From Calycina herbarum (Eukaryota; Ascomycota; Leotiomycetes; Helotiales; Pezizellaceae), in the NCBI GenBank assembly GCA_001414485.1, contig LLEY01000032.1, positions 413,657 through 477,656 of the forward strand: DNA of 64,000 nt, in the 5' to 3' direction. The position numbers were made by a program, and so were the translations under genes. Below, piece after piece: positions 48,734 to 60,862 of this stretch; the stretch's first letter is position 1, and every line of letters starts with the position of its first letter. Under the pieces are notes generated by a model. The model was not told the origin of the DNA and ran no database searches. It saw nothing but the letters and a program-made list of their open reading frames with translations.

Positions 48734-49534
48734 CTCTTCATTTCATCATTATATCCCCCTCCCCCCTTACCAAAAACACCAACCCTCGCTCCTATCCAAC
48801 GAAACCTACAAGCTCCACTCTTCCCGCTTCACAAATTACATAAGTGTCATATGGATTCAAAACACCCATTCGAGATGACATATCTCGAAACTCTTGCCTT
48901 AATGCTCGTTAACAGGCTTCAAGGCTTCACAGTACCAGAGTGAGAGTGAGTGGAAAAGAGAGAATAGAAGAACTTTACTTACAAAGACTCCAAACTAGCG
49001 AGAATGAAACAAAAAGTTTCTCTTCTCCCCCCTCTCTCAACGTAGATTTCTTCTAAATAAAAAATTAACATTCCATCAACACTCAATCCCCCTCTCTAAA
49101 AAATAAAATAAAATAGAAAACAAAATAAAAACCGAGTCATCTCAATAAAAATGATAGTCAGTAAATAGCTCTCACCAGTTAATCTAATTAAAGCGAAAGA
49201 ATACAAATTACTACTTCAAAAAGTGTTCCGGATCATTAGCACAATCGACTTGTAATGTCTAAAAACTATATAGATGACTGTCTTCTAGTTCGCTAGAATA
49301 AGAGGAGGTATTTACCATCTCAAATTCTCAGTTGAAATTTCTCGCGCGCCCCCCTTATTCTCTAACCACCTTCCTTCTAACTTTCTCAGACCACACAATC
49401 TCACAATCTCACAATCTCACATAAACCCCAGATAATTCCCATCAAACCTCATCTCCCCCAGAGTTGAGTAACCTTTAGCCCGTGACTTTATTTCAGCCCC
49501 CACCTCCATGTTTGTCCCCCAATTATGAAGGTTG

Positions 49535-50179
49535 GCTGACTCGTAGCTTACCCATATAGCTTACTCACAAGTCCATTTTGAGCCCCCAAACCGAGAGTTC
49601 AGCATACTAACCAGGGGCAGCAGGAATCCGTAACTGCAGAGCCAAAGGACTTTCTCTGGTATACTGAATGATACATGTTCCAACACTTCTAGGAGAACGG
49701 ACGTGCTATCAATTTCATTACTAGTATCCCAAATCATGTAGGATAATGGGATCGATTTTCGAAGTCTTGCTAGAATATTTAGATGAGAAGATAGCTAGCT
49801 TTCTACTCTTGCCCAGTCACGAATTCCTGCGCACCCCCTGGTGACTTGTCAAATGTTCAGCTTACGCCTTGACGACCGCGTAAGCTACCAATCTTTGGTT
49901 CACTCCTCACACATGCTTTTCAGCCCCCAAATATGAGAGGGTTGGCTTACTCACGAAGTATAGCTTACTCGCCAGGCTTGCTCGTTAAACATCTCTCTCT
50001 GGCTTACTCGACAAGCGATGGCTTACTCGCAACCCCCCTTTTTAGCCCCCCAAATACCCGAGTAAGCTACACAAAATCTCGGGCTTACTCGTGACTCCGT
50101 CTGTCGCCCCCAAAATTGGTGTTCTGCTTGCTCGTGGGTTCCTCGTAGTTTACTCGCCAGCCACTCACTGGCTCACTCG
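49535..50179. repeat. Dispersed array of GCTTACTCG motifs with CCCCCAAA blocks
   Basis: Ten copies of GCTTACTCG or a one- or two-base variant lie between 49945 and 50179. Five are exact: 49963, 50002, 50021, 50059 (reverse strand) and 50083. Looser copies occur at 49535, 49559 and about 49860. Spacing is irregular (13-43 bp). Between them AGCCCCCAAA-type blocks recur (49579, 49922, 50044, 50105, 50191). Neither motif belongs to a recognised gene or transposon. The arrangement resembles clustered protein or RNA-processing sites, or a heavily decayed minisatellite. Confidence 0.7.
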
Positions 50180-51221
50180 ACACAGTTCCCCCCCCCCCCA
50201 AACATGGTGCCCCCACCTCAGTAGCCGCCATCGCAGTTCACCTGACCTCACAATGGAACTCTCACTCAAATTTCTCAAAAAATATAGGTAGGAGCGGGTA
50301 TCTCTATCTCAATTAAAAAACCCATCCATCAATCCATCATTCATCTATCTATCTAGATAAGATAGAAAATACAACCCATCGAATCTATCTATTCATTCCA
50401 TCCTTCCTCCTACAACCGCAGAGGGGGATGGCGAGAAGAAGAAAAAACACAAAACAACAAGAACAACAAACAGGGGTATATCACCAAACGCTTACTCACT
50501 GACTAACTAACTCTCTCCCATTCATTCGCAATCGGACTCAAACAAAATCCTCCTCCACCAACTTTCAATCTCCCCTTCAATTCTCGAGAGAAACATCCTT
50601 CTAATCCCGAAAAGAAGAAAAGACAGAGCACGCATTCATCTATTAACATCTTCCTCCCTTTATCTCATCCTCCACACTCCCAAGAAAAGAAAAGGATATG
50701 TACAAAGATACATACACAATCCTCTCTTCTCTTCCTCAACCCCCTTCATAAAACTTGACAAAAAGGAACAGAAAGACCTGGTATAAACGCAAACAATCGG
50801 GAGTATGGTGCAAGAACTCAAGTCGCGTCAAACCCAGAAGAACGAAAAAAAGGAAAAAGGCCATCGCATCCATTACACCATGCTTGCTTGCAATAAAAGT
50901 CCAACTCAAACAGAACAACCCCGAAAACCCGAGAATATAAACTCGAGCTCCAGAAAAAAAAGAAATCATTAACCAAAGAAAGTCCGGTTGCCGGTGGTGT
51001 ATTATTTTCGCTATAACATGTGCGGTTTTTCGAGATTCGGGGTATCGAGTTCGAGTTCGAAAGAGGAGGCCGTGTCGTATTAGAAATTAGTGGTAGTAAG
51101 GTGGTCGTTGGTCGTCATCACTTCTTCCACTCGCAGCAACATCTCTCCATCCCATGAGCAAAAGCAAGTGCAACATCACTCCAGCCTTTTCTGTCAGTCT
51201 CCCCAGCGGGAAGCCTCCAAA

Positions 51222-53777
51222 TCAATGCTTCCTCCCCTTACTCCGATGCAACTTCCACTCCGCCTTCATAACCCTCATCAATAGCTCCTCGTCCTTAACC
51301 GGAATCCAGCTAGTCAAAACCTTCATCCCATTCTCGAAATCCGAGTCTAAAAGAATCTCTCTCGTCCCATCAATCAGCGCCGCGCTCGTAGCATGGATGA
51401 CATCGAGTCCCCCCGCAAACGGTCGTTCCTTGGTAGGTGTGAGGGCGGGATCCGAGTCGCCGAGAAGCATGAAGACGTCCCAGACGCGGAGTTGGGCCGG
51501 GAAGGGGATGGAATAGTTGAAGAGGGTGAGGTACCAGCGAGTGCCGTAGGCTGTGGGTTCGATTGTGAGGTCGTCCTGAAAAGGGTGTTAGTTGGTTTTG
51601 GACTAGGGGGTAGTGAGGGAGGGGAGAACTTACGAGTTTATCAGAGACTTCACGGCCTTTGAGCCAGTCGTTTTGGAATTCGTCCAGAGCAGCCATCAGA
51701 CCCGGAAATCCTTGCTCATACAATTTCTCCAAACCTCGCAACTTCCACATTCTGACCAACATGACGAAAGCTTGTTCCTCGTGATAGTAGCAAAGTAAAG
51801 TCGCAGCAATTGAAGCCATGCCCTGAACATATCCAGTCTCGGGGTAATACAAAGAAAGAGCATGAAGTACTCGGAAAAGCAGACGTTGGCCCCCACGATA
51901 TCGTCTTCTGAACATGATATGACTATTGATAGTTCTCGGGACATCAATATCAATCTGCACATCATCCGCCGAACTCTGTTTCTGCAACTTGTGAAAATCC
52001 GCCTTGATATCCTCATCCGGTATGAAATTTCCCGCTTTCTTCGCAGAAGTAACCAAGAATGAATGCCAGGCTGGTCCTCGCCATAGATCTGGAATACCCT
52101 TCCAAGTTCTCTCGATGAGCTTCGAACTCGAGGCGTTGAATTCGAATTCCATTCCCCATCCATCTTTACCCAGTTTGGTGACCTTGGACATCTTTCTCCA
52201 CTTGTCTGCTCGTCGGGCTTCTCTCTTTTTGAGCATCGCAACAGCCTTTCCGCCTTCTTCGTCTTCAGCGATATCTGCCAGTCCAGGAGGCAAAGTGAGC
52301 ATATCCCCAGCTTCCTCCATCCATCTTCTATCCTTGTTACCGGGCAATCGATTGGCAGCAGCCCGAAGCTGGGCGCGACCAGTACTCTTGTTGGAATCCA
52401 TCGAGTTTTGTGTTTTGAAAGAACGAGCGGAAACTTTTCGACTGGGCGCACGGCTGAATCGCGATCTCGAGGAGGTAGCGGCTGATGGTGATCTCCCGAA
52501 TCTTCTTTGTCGTGGTGTCTCGGATGCTAGCATCAAAAGCGTGGAGACTCGCTGAGGTGGTCTGGGTTCTGGTGTGCCGGGTCGTGGGCGCAAGTTTATG
52601 AATCCGTATCTATCCACATCACCTTCGTTGACATCTTCCCAGTTCTCGATTCCCCCTGCGCGTTCGTGTTCTCGTTCGTGGTCGCGTACCTCGCGCTCAG
52701 TATCGCGTTCGAAGGAGAGTTCGCTGTTGGGGCTGTGTTGGTAGAGGGCATTTATATTATCAGGACTCAAGAGGCCCTTTGTTCTATTCTGAATTAGTAC
52801 ATACTCGACTTTCTCTCAGTTGGGACATACCTCGCAGGCGTCGCATTTTCTTGTTTGTCGCCATCTTCCTTGTCTGCGGGAGCTGAGGTAGAGGTAGGTG
52901 AGTTTGGTGCACTTGCTCCCTGTTTCCAATCAAAATTTGTTGGCTTCTCATACATGGACCGGACTTTCTGCGACTCCTTTTCTACATCATCTGGCAGCAC
53001 TTTGACCGTAGGCGTAGCTAACATTGAGAAACTTGGTTGCCTGAGCATCATGTTAGTAGTGTTGCGCGAACAAATTTGGGGCGCATCCAACCTTCTGCCA
53101 ACATTTGGTCGCAAATGTCCATCAACAGCCTTCTTCCCCCCTAGCATTACACTCCCCCGCTTTGAAAAAGACAATTGATTCAGAAACCCCTCTTCCAGCA
53201 AACTCTCAGTTGGTATGGCCGTAGTAATGAGCGAAAACTCCTCTGCAGATTTGGAACCAGGAGATGTTGCCGTGGTGGTTGGCGACCGGACGCTCTTGAC
53301 ACTTCTCGCCCTCCTCCAAAAATTGCTTGAAGCTGGACTCTTTGTCTCCCTCGAAGTGACGGGTGTGATGGGCGCGCTGAAAGGCTCTTCAGCAGGAAGT
53401 GACATCTTGACCACAGGCGAAGTGGAATTAAAGTTTATAGGGATCCCCAGCACATTCTCCTCGACCGTATTGACCGTATTCACGGATCCTTCCCTCGCCT
53501 TTGAGCTTGTGGTTGGCGCCAGACCAGAGTCCCTCTTCTTGTCGTCCTCCAGATTAGTGTCGGGACGTTCTCTCAGGGCGGGATGGGTTTCTGTGGGTGG
53601 CGCGCGTGGAGGTGGGACTGTTATAGCGATTGGTTTCTTCGCTGCCAACGCCTGTTCGTAGTTGAAGCCGATAAGTTCGTCCACTAGTTGACGCCCGTGG
53701 GTTGTTGGGTGAAGGTGAGGTCGGTTTCTGACGCTGGAGGATTTAGAACGGAGCGTGCCTGAGCGTGAGGGCGCCAT
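51222..53777 (-). CDS. TBC-domain Rab GTPase-activating protein
   Basis: Three exons, 52831-53777, 51634-52783 and 51222-51575, giving 816 aa. The N-terminal half is disordered, Ser/Thr/Pro-rich and basic. The TBC domain follows (about 535-790): KGIPDLWRGPAWHSFL, then IDIDVPRTINSH, GGQRLLFRVLHALSLYYPETGYVQGM, and FMLLGDSD near the end. Both catalytic fingers are intact: Arg in IxxDxxR (near residue 599) and Gln in YxQ (near 634). It should stimulate GTP hydrolysis by a Rab in membrane traffic. The first junction joins ATPAR to TKGLLSPDNINALYQHSP; without splicing, exon 1 would stop after 12 codons. The family member most related may be a Gyp5/Gyl1-like or fungal-specific TBC protein; I cannot assign the Rab. 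Its 3' end faces the gene-poor region. Confidence 0.9.
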
Positions 53778-55970
53778 GCTTCATGGTTTTCTCTCCACTG
53801 GGATGGATTTATTGAGCAATGCAATGCCAATCTTATTAGGTTGTTCGGGTGGTGATGCGCGTGGGAAGTGGTAAGCTTACCCCTGCGTTGACCAGGTTTT
53901 GGGGAGCAGATCGGATGGGTGCAGAAGACTTGCAAGAGAGGTTTGTTTGTCGCGACCGACTTGATGAGGATGTTGAAAAGGAGTTTAGTGTAGTGGCGGG
54001 CGGGAGAAGCAAGTGCAGAGGGAGAGAGTGAGGAGGGATGGTGTCACTAATATTGAATTCTTGAAATTACTAGGTAGTGAGTCTGTCGTGAAACTCGCTG
54101 GTCAACAAGCGCAAGCTCACCAAAATGGTAGCAGAAGAAAAACAAGAAGCCCCCCAGGCCTGCATCTCTCTACCCCTACCCCTACCCCTACCCATACCCA
54201 TACCCATAGCCTGTCAAGAAAATCTCCTCGCTGTCAGCCAAAAGGTCAGGCCTCCAGCGCCTATCAAAATGCCCGCTGTCAATTGGGAATTCCGTGGTTG
54301 TGCAACAACACCAGCGACACACCACATTGGGCATGCACTTCCTGCTCCCCGTTTGTCCCCGCTTGACCTCATGGCTGTTGGTAATTGGTTCTCCCAATCG
54401 CTCTCCCATTTAGCCTCTTGCCTATTCCAGCCATGCAAGGGGACTCGGCAGGTACAGCAGGGGCGCTGGAAATTAGATTTCCTTTCCAGTAAGTACAAGA
54501 TGAACGAGATGGCTGTATGGATGGCATGGGCCAGAGTCTGTGCGAAAAGAAACAAGACAAGACGGCAAATCGACTCGGGCAGATCCAATTGTTTCACTCC
54601 TCTCGGGCTACTTCTCCATGAAGAAGTGAGTGGTCTAGATCTAATCATATCAATTTTATATCCTCATTTTCCTTCATTTTCCTTCACTCCTCCTTCACCC
54701 CTCCTTCACCCCTCGAGAAGTCGAAAGAAAATATTTCTCTTCCCACACCGCGCAACCACTTAACAACACCACAACATACGTGGCACCCAAAGACCTTTTA
54801 CTCGACCACCATCCATCAGACGAACCACACCACGTGGATCCTCCATCATCCACACCAGTTCGACACCATTGAAAAAAGATACTCGCTGTCTGCTGTCCAC
54901 CGTCTACAATTCTGCAATGTACGTGACGAGCCACCGACATTGCATTACGTTAGGTTAGTGAGCAGCGCATCTTAGCCCAAGGAACGGCTCGGGATCCATT
55001 CCCCCATCCCCAATTCCTCTTTAGCCCCCATTCCGCCCCATGGGCAGCTGTCACTTGTGATGTGGCAGGAAAGGAAAAAGGAAAATTGGGAACGCCATCA
55101 CCATGCAAAGTTTTTATGCCACACCTTCTCACATGCAAGTCAAGGTGGGGATTTGGGAGCGTCTCTGCTCCCCAAGACTGGTTAACAGAGACTTGGAATC
55201 AATTCAATTGGCAGGCTGGAGTGCAGTAAGGGGCTCTCGTTGTAGGTTCCATGACCGCAATTCTCGAAATAAAATCCTCGTTTCTCGAATCCCCAGACCT
55301 CTCGACCTCGAAGAATCCCGCTTGTATTTCCCGTCTTCTGTAAACAAAATCACAATCACAATCACAACCTAATCGCAGCGTTCGTGCCATAGAAAATAGA
55401 AAATAGAAAATGATCATCCCTTATCAATTACGCAAATTAGTGCACGGAAGGACGATCAATTGACAGCATTGACAGCATTGACAGTCGCCACACCGAGTCA
55501 CTACACCAACTACGAGTGGTACAAAAGCCGCCACAAAGCCACAAAGACTAGCGGGAAGAGCCGTTGGAAATATCTAAATATCTGTAGGTATTCGGGGTTA
55601 AGTCGTCAATATAAATTTGGAAAGGAAAACATCAATCAATACCCATTGACGTTCATCAAATATGATAAAATCTAACGGCCATCACCACAAAAAAAAACCA
55701 ATATTCAAAACTCATGACATCATTCATCTTGTATTCTTCCTACTCTCAAGCCGAAAAAATAATCATATCTGAATCGCAACAACAACAAAAAGAAAGAAAG
55801 AGAGCGAAAGATATCCTCCATCCTCATCTATAAACGCCTCCTCAAAATAACGCCGCGCAATGCTTAGAAAATGTTTCCTTTTATCGCGAAAATGTCCCTG
55901 CTCGCAGTTCACATACCACATCACCCACCAACCCTTTCCCCATCAAACCCTATCCGGAACCTTAATCACA
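53778..55970. other. Long intergenic region
   Basis: 2.2 kb upstream of the TBC gene and downstream of the ankyrin-DIL gene. It contains a telomere-like hexamer run at 54171-54208. A 212-codon plus-strand frame (54125-54763) overlaps that run and has no domain, so it is not called. Confidence 0.5.
54171..54208. repeat. Telomere-like hexamer run (TACCCC)3(TACCCA)3
   Basis: Three TACCCC units are followed by three TACCCA units. This resembles, but is not identical to, the common fungal telomere unit CCCTAA. A short simple repeat within non-coding DNA. Confidence 0.75.
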
Positions 55971-58561
55971 TCAAACATCCTCATTCTCCCAATCCCGTTC
56001 CTCATACGTACTATTCTGCCTCCCCCCATTCAAATCAAGCTTGGCCAAAAACTCCGGTGGAACTGTAGGAATATACTTCCTCTCCCTCTCACGATTCAAC
56101 CCCCCAAAGCCCGCCCCATAACTAACCAGCATATCCGTACTGGTCGGCAGCGAAAACGGCAGCATGAGTGCAGGATCCAAAAGTAGATTCTCAGGTGCAT
56201 CATACTCATCCTCCATCTGTTCCTCCGTATTCGATTCCGGCGTGTCAGGTGCTTGTCCGTTATTGCCACCCGCACCCTTCTTAACAGGCGTCGTGTTAGG
56301 CGACACAACAGAGCTGCGTTTCTGTCGCTCCTTACGAGCTTGTATCTCCTTCTGCATGTTATTTAAATACTTCATCGCGCTCTTCGGCAGTCCCTTCTCG
56401 CCGACTTCAGGCCGATAATGCTTCACAGCATGGATCAACTGCTGTGACGACAGTCTCGTGAGCTGTTGTAATGTCCCAACCAATGCCTCCAAGTCATCCA
56501 TTCCCAACGAGGAAAAGCATTGTAACCATTGGAGAAGCTGTATTAGCGGGGCGAGGTGTCTTCTAGCCGCATCAATGGTCGTCTCACCGCTTGAGGTCAT
56601 GGAGCCGTGCTCGTAGTGCTCGGGTTGTCGGTTGTTTGTTCGTGCCCATTCCTCGAGACTAGAGATGTTCATGCGGATTTGCATGGCTTTGGTTCGGGCT
56701 AGGTATTTTCGATTCGACATGATGCGGTTAAATAATTCTGCCCCGAGCCAGTATAGGAGTTGTGCCAGTATTTGAGCCGTGATGACGGAATGTATATCAT
56801 ACAAATCTAAAACGAAAAGTGTTGAGGATAACAGGGAGGTTATGTTACGTGGTGAGGGTTTGGCTCTTGCTTTTGGGGAGGGAGGTCGGAATCGTTTCTC
56901 GGCTGGTTCTTCCTTGACTTGATTTTTTCGTTTGAAAATCTTCCATTCATGCTGGAAAGCAATGTCCTCAAAACCCGGGATTGTTTCGTGTTCCAACATG
57001 GCTGAATCCAGAACTTTATCCATTCTTCGTTCCGCATCTCTGATGATGAGAATGAATATCTCGTTGACCAGTTCTGCTAGTTGTAGTTGAAAATCAGACG
57101 TCGAGTCTGATAACCCTGCATCTTTCTTCAAGTAATGTAGCAATAATGTCGCATTGGATATCCAGAAGGCCAGAATTGTCATATCCCACTGGTTTTTCTC
57201 CACAACATCATTGATTTTGTCCATAGCAGTAATGAGCAGATTCGCAAGAAGACTTTGGTCCGCGTGGTAGTGAGCGTATCGAGCACTGAGGAATATCATG
57301 TTGGCTGGGACTGGTTTTTGAGATGGTGACCGTTGAGGGGTCATGTTGGTAATAATGATATCGAGAATTCGACTTAACTCATTCTCCTGGAATACAAACA
57401 TCTGATCATGCAGACATCTTGACCAGTCAAATTCTTGCAACTCTTCTTCCAGTTCTCCAGGCGACTGAAAATAAAGTGTTAGTGTATTTTCATGGTCCAG
57501 TTCCGAGTTGTTCTTACCTCTGGCTGGTCATCAATTCCAACATTCCCCAAATCAACTTCTAAATCTCGAGCACTCTCCATCATCATACGCCTTCTCATTT
57601 CATTTTCTGCCATTTCCTCCTCAAATCGATCTTGTGAAAATCCCGGGTTATAGAAATCATCTGTTACACCAACACTTCCGATATTGTATCCACTATCATG
57701 CAAATAGCCAGATATTTCGCTATCTGGGGCGACAAAATCGAAAGCAGTACGCCCAGATGATGACTTGACCTCGGGTGAAGCACCATGATCCAGTAATGAC
57801 TTTGCAATATTTTTGTGCCTGTTCGTCATGGCCCACATGAGGGCACTCCATTGATTTCGATCCTGCTTATCGACATTGGCCCCGGCGTCCAAAAGTGCTG
57901 TCACAACAGCTTCATGTCCCTATATATCCATTAGCAGTATTTCACCAACCGTAAGTGTGTATGCCTACAAAGCAACTGGCATATATCAGAGGTGCCGTGC
58001 CCTCCTCATCCGGCGCATCAATGTCTACCAGCTCCTTTGCCTTCCCGTTTAATATCCGCTCGATTCGATCAACGTCTCCGTTGCTTGCCGCCATATTGAG
58101 GGCCTTTTGCAGAATATCTTTCTTTTCCGAATCTGTCAACTTCTCATTAGAAGCCACAGCATCTTCATCCTCACTCGCAGACCCATCTCGGTGCGCCGCT
58201 TGCGCAGCAAGCATCTCCATCAGTCTCGCATCGCTATCCCCCACTTTCTGTGTCGTAAGGTCGTCATCGTACGAGTTATCTTCGAGGGAGAGGTTGTTAA
58301 ATTGTAGTGGCTTCGCTAGCATAGGAGTTGTCAAGAATTGTGATTGTCCTGTTGGAATCAGTATGTTTCAAAGGCATGCGAGCAGAAGATCATATTACCT
58401 TGCCAAGCATCATACATCTCCGTCTCCGGAGTGTAATGAGAAGGGACACTTTTCCTGTCGTCAAGAGACTTGGGCAAATCATCTGGAAGGGCTCGAGGTT
58501 TCTTTTGTGGCTCGTCGCCGAAGCCACCGCTGATATCCCCGCCATTATCCCCAATATCCAT
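55971..58561 (-). CDS. Ankyrin-repeat and DIL (dilute) domain protein
   Basis: Four exons: 58399-58561, 57969-58348, 57518-57919 and 55971-57464, giving 812 aa. After an acidic N terminus come ankyrin repeats (about residues 145-255: EEGTAPLIYASCFGHEAVVTALLDAGANVD, NQWSALMWAMTNRHKNIAKSLLDHGASPE). A long helical region follows (LANLLITAMDKINDVV, WDMTILAFWISNATLLLHYLK). Then the DIL domain (about 500-720): SLLSSTLFVLDLYDIHSVITAQILAQLLYWLGAELFNRIM, QIRMNISSLEEWAR, LAPLIQLLQWLQC. DIL domains are best known from class V myosin tails and afadin. This motor-less ankyrin-DIL architecture is found in ascomycetes and probably acts in cargo or cytoskeletal contacts; that role is inference. The C-terminal ~100 residues are disordered with a conserved YIPTVPPEFLAKLDL motif. 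Confidence 0.87.
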
Positions 58562-58967
58562 TGCTGAACAAGGACTGCATGTAGTCCGTAATCATCCGCC
58601 GGTGGGCATGTGTAGTTGAATCGAGTCTCTGGGACTAATCGGTTTTCTCCTCAATATCTGGGGAATCTGTCGTTGGTTTTGGATAGATGCCACGATTCTC
58701 TTGTTTGGAAGGAAGTGGTGGTATTTCATCGGGTTGTGGTTCAGCCCACTAATGTGGTCCGTGCCTGTATGGAAGTTGCATTGTGAGTGAGAGCCCCCCC
58801 TTAATTTTTTACTTTCAAACAACAAACAATCAAAATATGGTTAACAAATTGGTATATTCTCATTGCGTTATGCATCATCCTCCCTATGAAAGGCCAAATC
58901 TATGTACATCTGCCCTCGCACATACTGGTGTGTCTAAAAGAGGGGAGGACCTGAATTTCCGAATCGT
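58562..58967. other. Intergenic stretch
   Basis: 406 bp between two minus-strand genes: promoter of the ankyrin-DIL gene plus the 3' UTR of allantoicase. No feature recognised. Confidence 0.5.
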
Positions 58968-60187
58968 CTAGGCAGCTCTCTTTCCTAGGACACGAATACG
59001 TTTCACTCCTCCATCAGGAATCATAACCAGCTTCACATGAGTAAATGGCTTATCCTTAATCAACGACTCGAACTCATGCTCCTTATCTGGTCCACACTTG
59101 CTAGGCACAACCACATCAACCCAGCCATCAGCAGCAACTCCTGGTTCTCCTTCGCCGGTCCAATCTATGGCTTCAACCTTTGCCTTTTGGGGGAAGTTGC
59201 CGCGGAAGAAGGCAGTATCAACAATCAGGTTCTGGATTGTGCCCTTTGCTCCAAGCTTGATGATGGCCCAATCGACATGATCTTTTCCCCGAGATCTTGA
59301 AGTCTCCCATCCATCACCCATGTCCTTTCCTCTTCCTGGGAGAATCAAGTTGGCGATGACACCAAAGTGTTGATCACTGCAGGAGATAGCCACACCTCCG
59401 TTTTGGGCTGCAGCAAGGTCGAACACCGCCTCTTTATCCTCGGGGAAGACAGGCACTGCATGACCAAAGAGTCTAAATCTAGCAATGCCACCGTCGGGGT
59501 ACATGTTGAGACGAACATGTGTATAAGCCTTTTTGGTTGGGTTATCCAACTTCCAACCAAATCGCTTAGAAGGTCCACACTCTTGAAGGCCCAAGATGGT
59601 CTCCCATTTACCATGCTCTCCCTTCCAGCCAATTACTTCCTCGTCACTCGAGCTGAACACACCCTCGACAGAAATTGCTGGTGCATGGTTGCCGGAAAAG
59701 AAAGCCGTATCGACTTCGATGCCTTCGACTGTGCCTGAAGCCACACCCAAGCGAGTGACTACATAGTCAAACGGAGCAGTGTTGTGACGGCGAGTCTCCC
59801 ATCCGTCGTACCAAGCGCCAGTGTAGACCATCTTCCCTGGCTGGCGAATGGGTGGAGTGGGAGTCAGAAGGTTGGCAGCTTCGGCAAACCATTCGTCTGA
59901 AAAAGAGAGAATCTTTCCACCCAGAGTTCCAGAGACGAGATCTAAAGAGGTATTAGCCAGCATCACATGTATTTTGCTAATGGAGTTGAACACAGAGATC
60001 AAAGTTTTGAGTCATCCAAGGATCATCGGAGAAAAAGCTTCTTCGTTTTCCAAGGCTGTGATCGTAATTGCAAGATTACCAAATTGTACTCACCTATAGT
60101 AGAAGATCGAAAGGTTGCATCAATCTTGTCCGACTCGACGACCGTGGCTGCGACATTCTCTAGCTTGTATTCCGTTTCGGAGGACAT
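58968..60187 (-). CDS. Allantoicase
   Basis: Two exons, 60094-60187 and 58968-59941, with a 152-bp intron, giving 355 aa. Two allantoicase repeats are visible. The first includes DLVSGTLGGKILSFSDEWFAEAANLL, YDGWETRRHN and VEGIEVDTAFFSGNHAP. The second includes GVAISCSDQHFGVIANLILPGRG, DGWETSRSRGKDHVDW and LIVDTAFFRGNFPQ. Each ends with a THVRLNMYPDGGIARFRLFG or THVKLVMIPDGGVKRIRVLG strand set. The enzyme hydrolyses allantoate to ureidoglycolate and urea in purine/ureide catabolism. In fungi the pathway supplies nitrogen and is usually under GATA-factor (NIT2/AreA) control. The length is normal. It is head to head with a cytochrome b561-type gene, to which no metabolic link is apparent. Confidence 0.95.
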
Positions 60188-60862
60188 GATGGTGGACGTG
60201 ACTCTTTTTGATGGGAGATTGGTTAATCACGACAAGAGAAAAGGATAGGGAAGAGTGAAGTTTGCAATTTTTCTTTTGAATAGCTGGTGTAGTTGCCATC
60301 AGGTGTTGATATCGAGTAAAAGAGTTGATAGGCCCCCCAACCCCACCTTTGGGACCAATCATATATCATATCAAGCGGGGTTTTGGCCTGGAGAAATCAT
60401 CGGCAGCCCGCGGGCCTCTCTCCTTCACCAACTTACAAGCGAAAAAAAGAGTTGAAAATATTTGCAACAGCGAGATGCTTGCATCGCCAAAATGCGAAGC
60501 TCTTTCTCACGTCCCACAATGTCCAGATCAATAATTGATGGTTCCACGTGTACATGGATGGCGCAATCAATTAGAACCTTTTCCAGAAATCTGATTTGAA
60601 TGCAAGGGTGCTGATTGGTGGGAGCTAATCCTACCCGCGTCATTGTGGGGCTGATTGTGTGAGCATAAACATCAGCTCCCGAAATGGTTCAGCAGCTACC
60701 TAGATGCACCTCAAAATGCACCACCTTCTTCTCATCAACCTCAACCCAATTCTTTTCTGTCTTTCACACTCTTCTGGACGATTCTTCCTAATTTGACCTT
60801 CATTTTTCAATTTAACACCAGCAAGAACCCTACAAATAACTTCATAAACCCACCACACAGCC
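60188..60862. promoter_or_regulatory. Divergent promoter between allantoicase and cytochrome b561 gene
   Basis: 675 bp between two start codons. Within 60305-60377 there are four GATA cores on either strand (TTGATATC, TTGATAGG, and two in CATATCATATCAAG); one (TGATAG) matches the HGATAR consensus of AreA/NIT2. The cluster lies 118-190 bp upstream of the allantoicase start, a sensible place for nitrogen control. Function is inferred. Confidence 0.5.

Larger units (their letters stand above)
46668..51221. other. 4.5-kb region with no supportable gene
   Basis: It lies between the hAT-like element and the 3' end of the convergent TBC gene. Open frames are short and lack domain character, and C/A-rich and T/C-rich low-complexity stretches are frequent. 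It contains a (CATT)n microsatellite at about 48707-48733, a CCCCCCCCCC run near 50188, and the GCTTACTCG array at 49535-50179. No tRNA, 5S or snRNA was recognised. Long non-coding transcripts or overlapping 3' UTRs are possible but nothing in the sequence proves them. Confidence 0.55.

Noticed and set aside
54125..54763. 212-codon plus-strand frame upstream of the TBC gene
   Set aside because: Includes the hexamer run (PLPLPLPIPIPI), has no domain and no supportive context.
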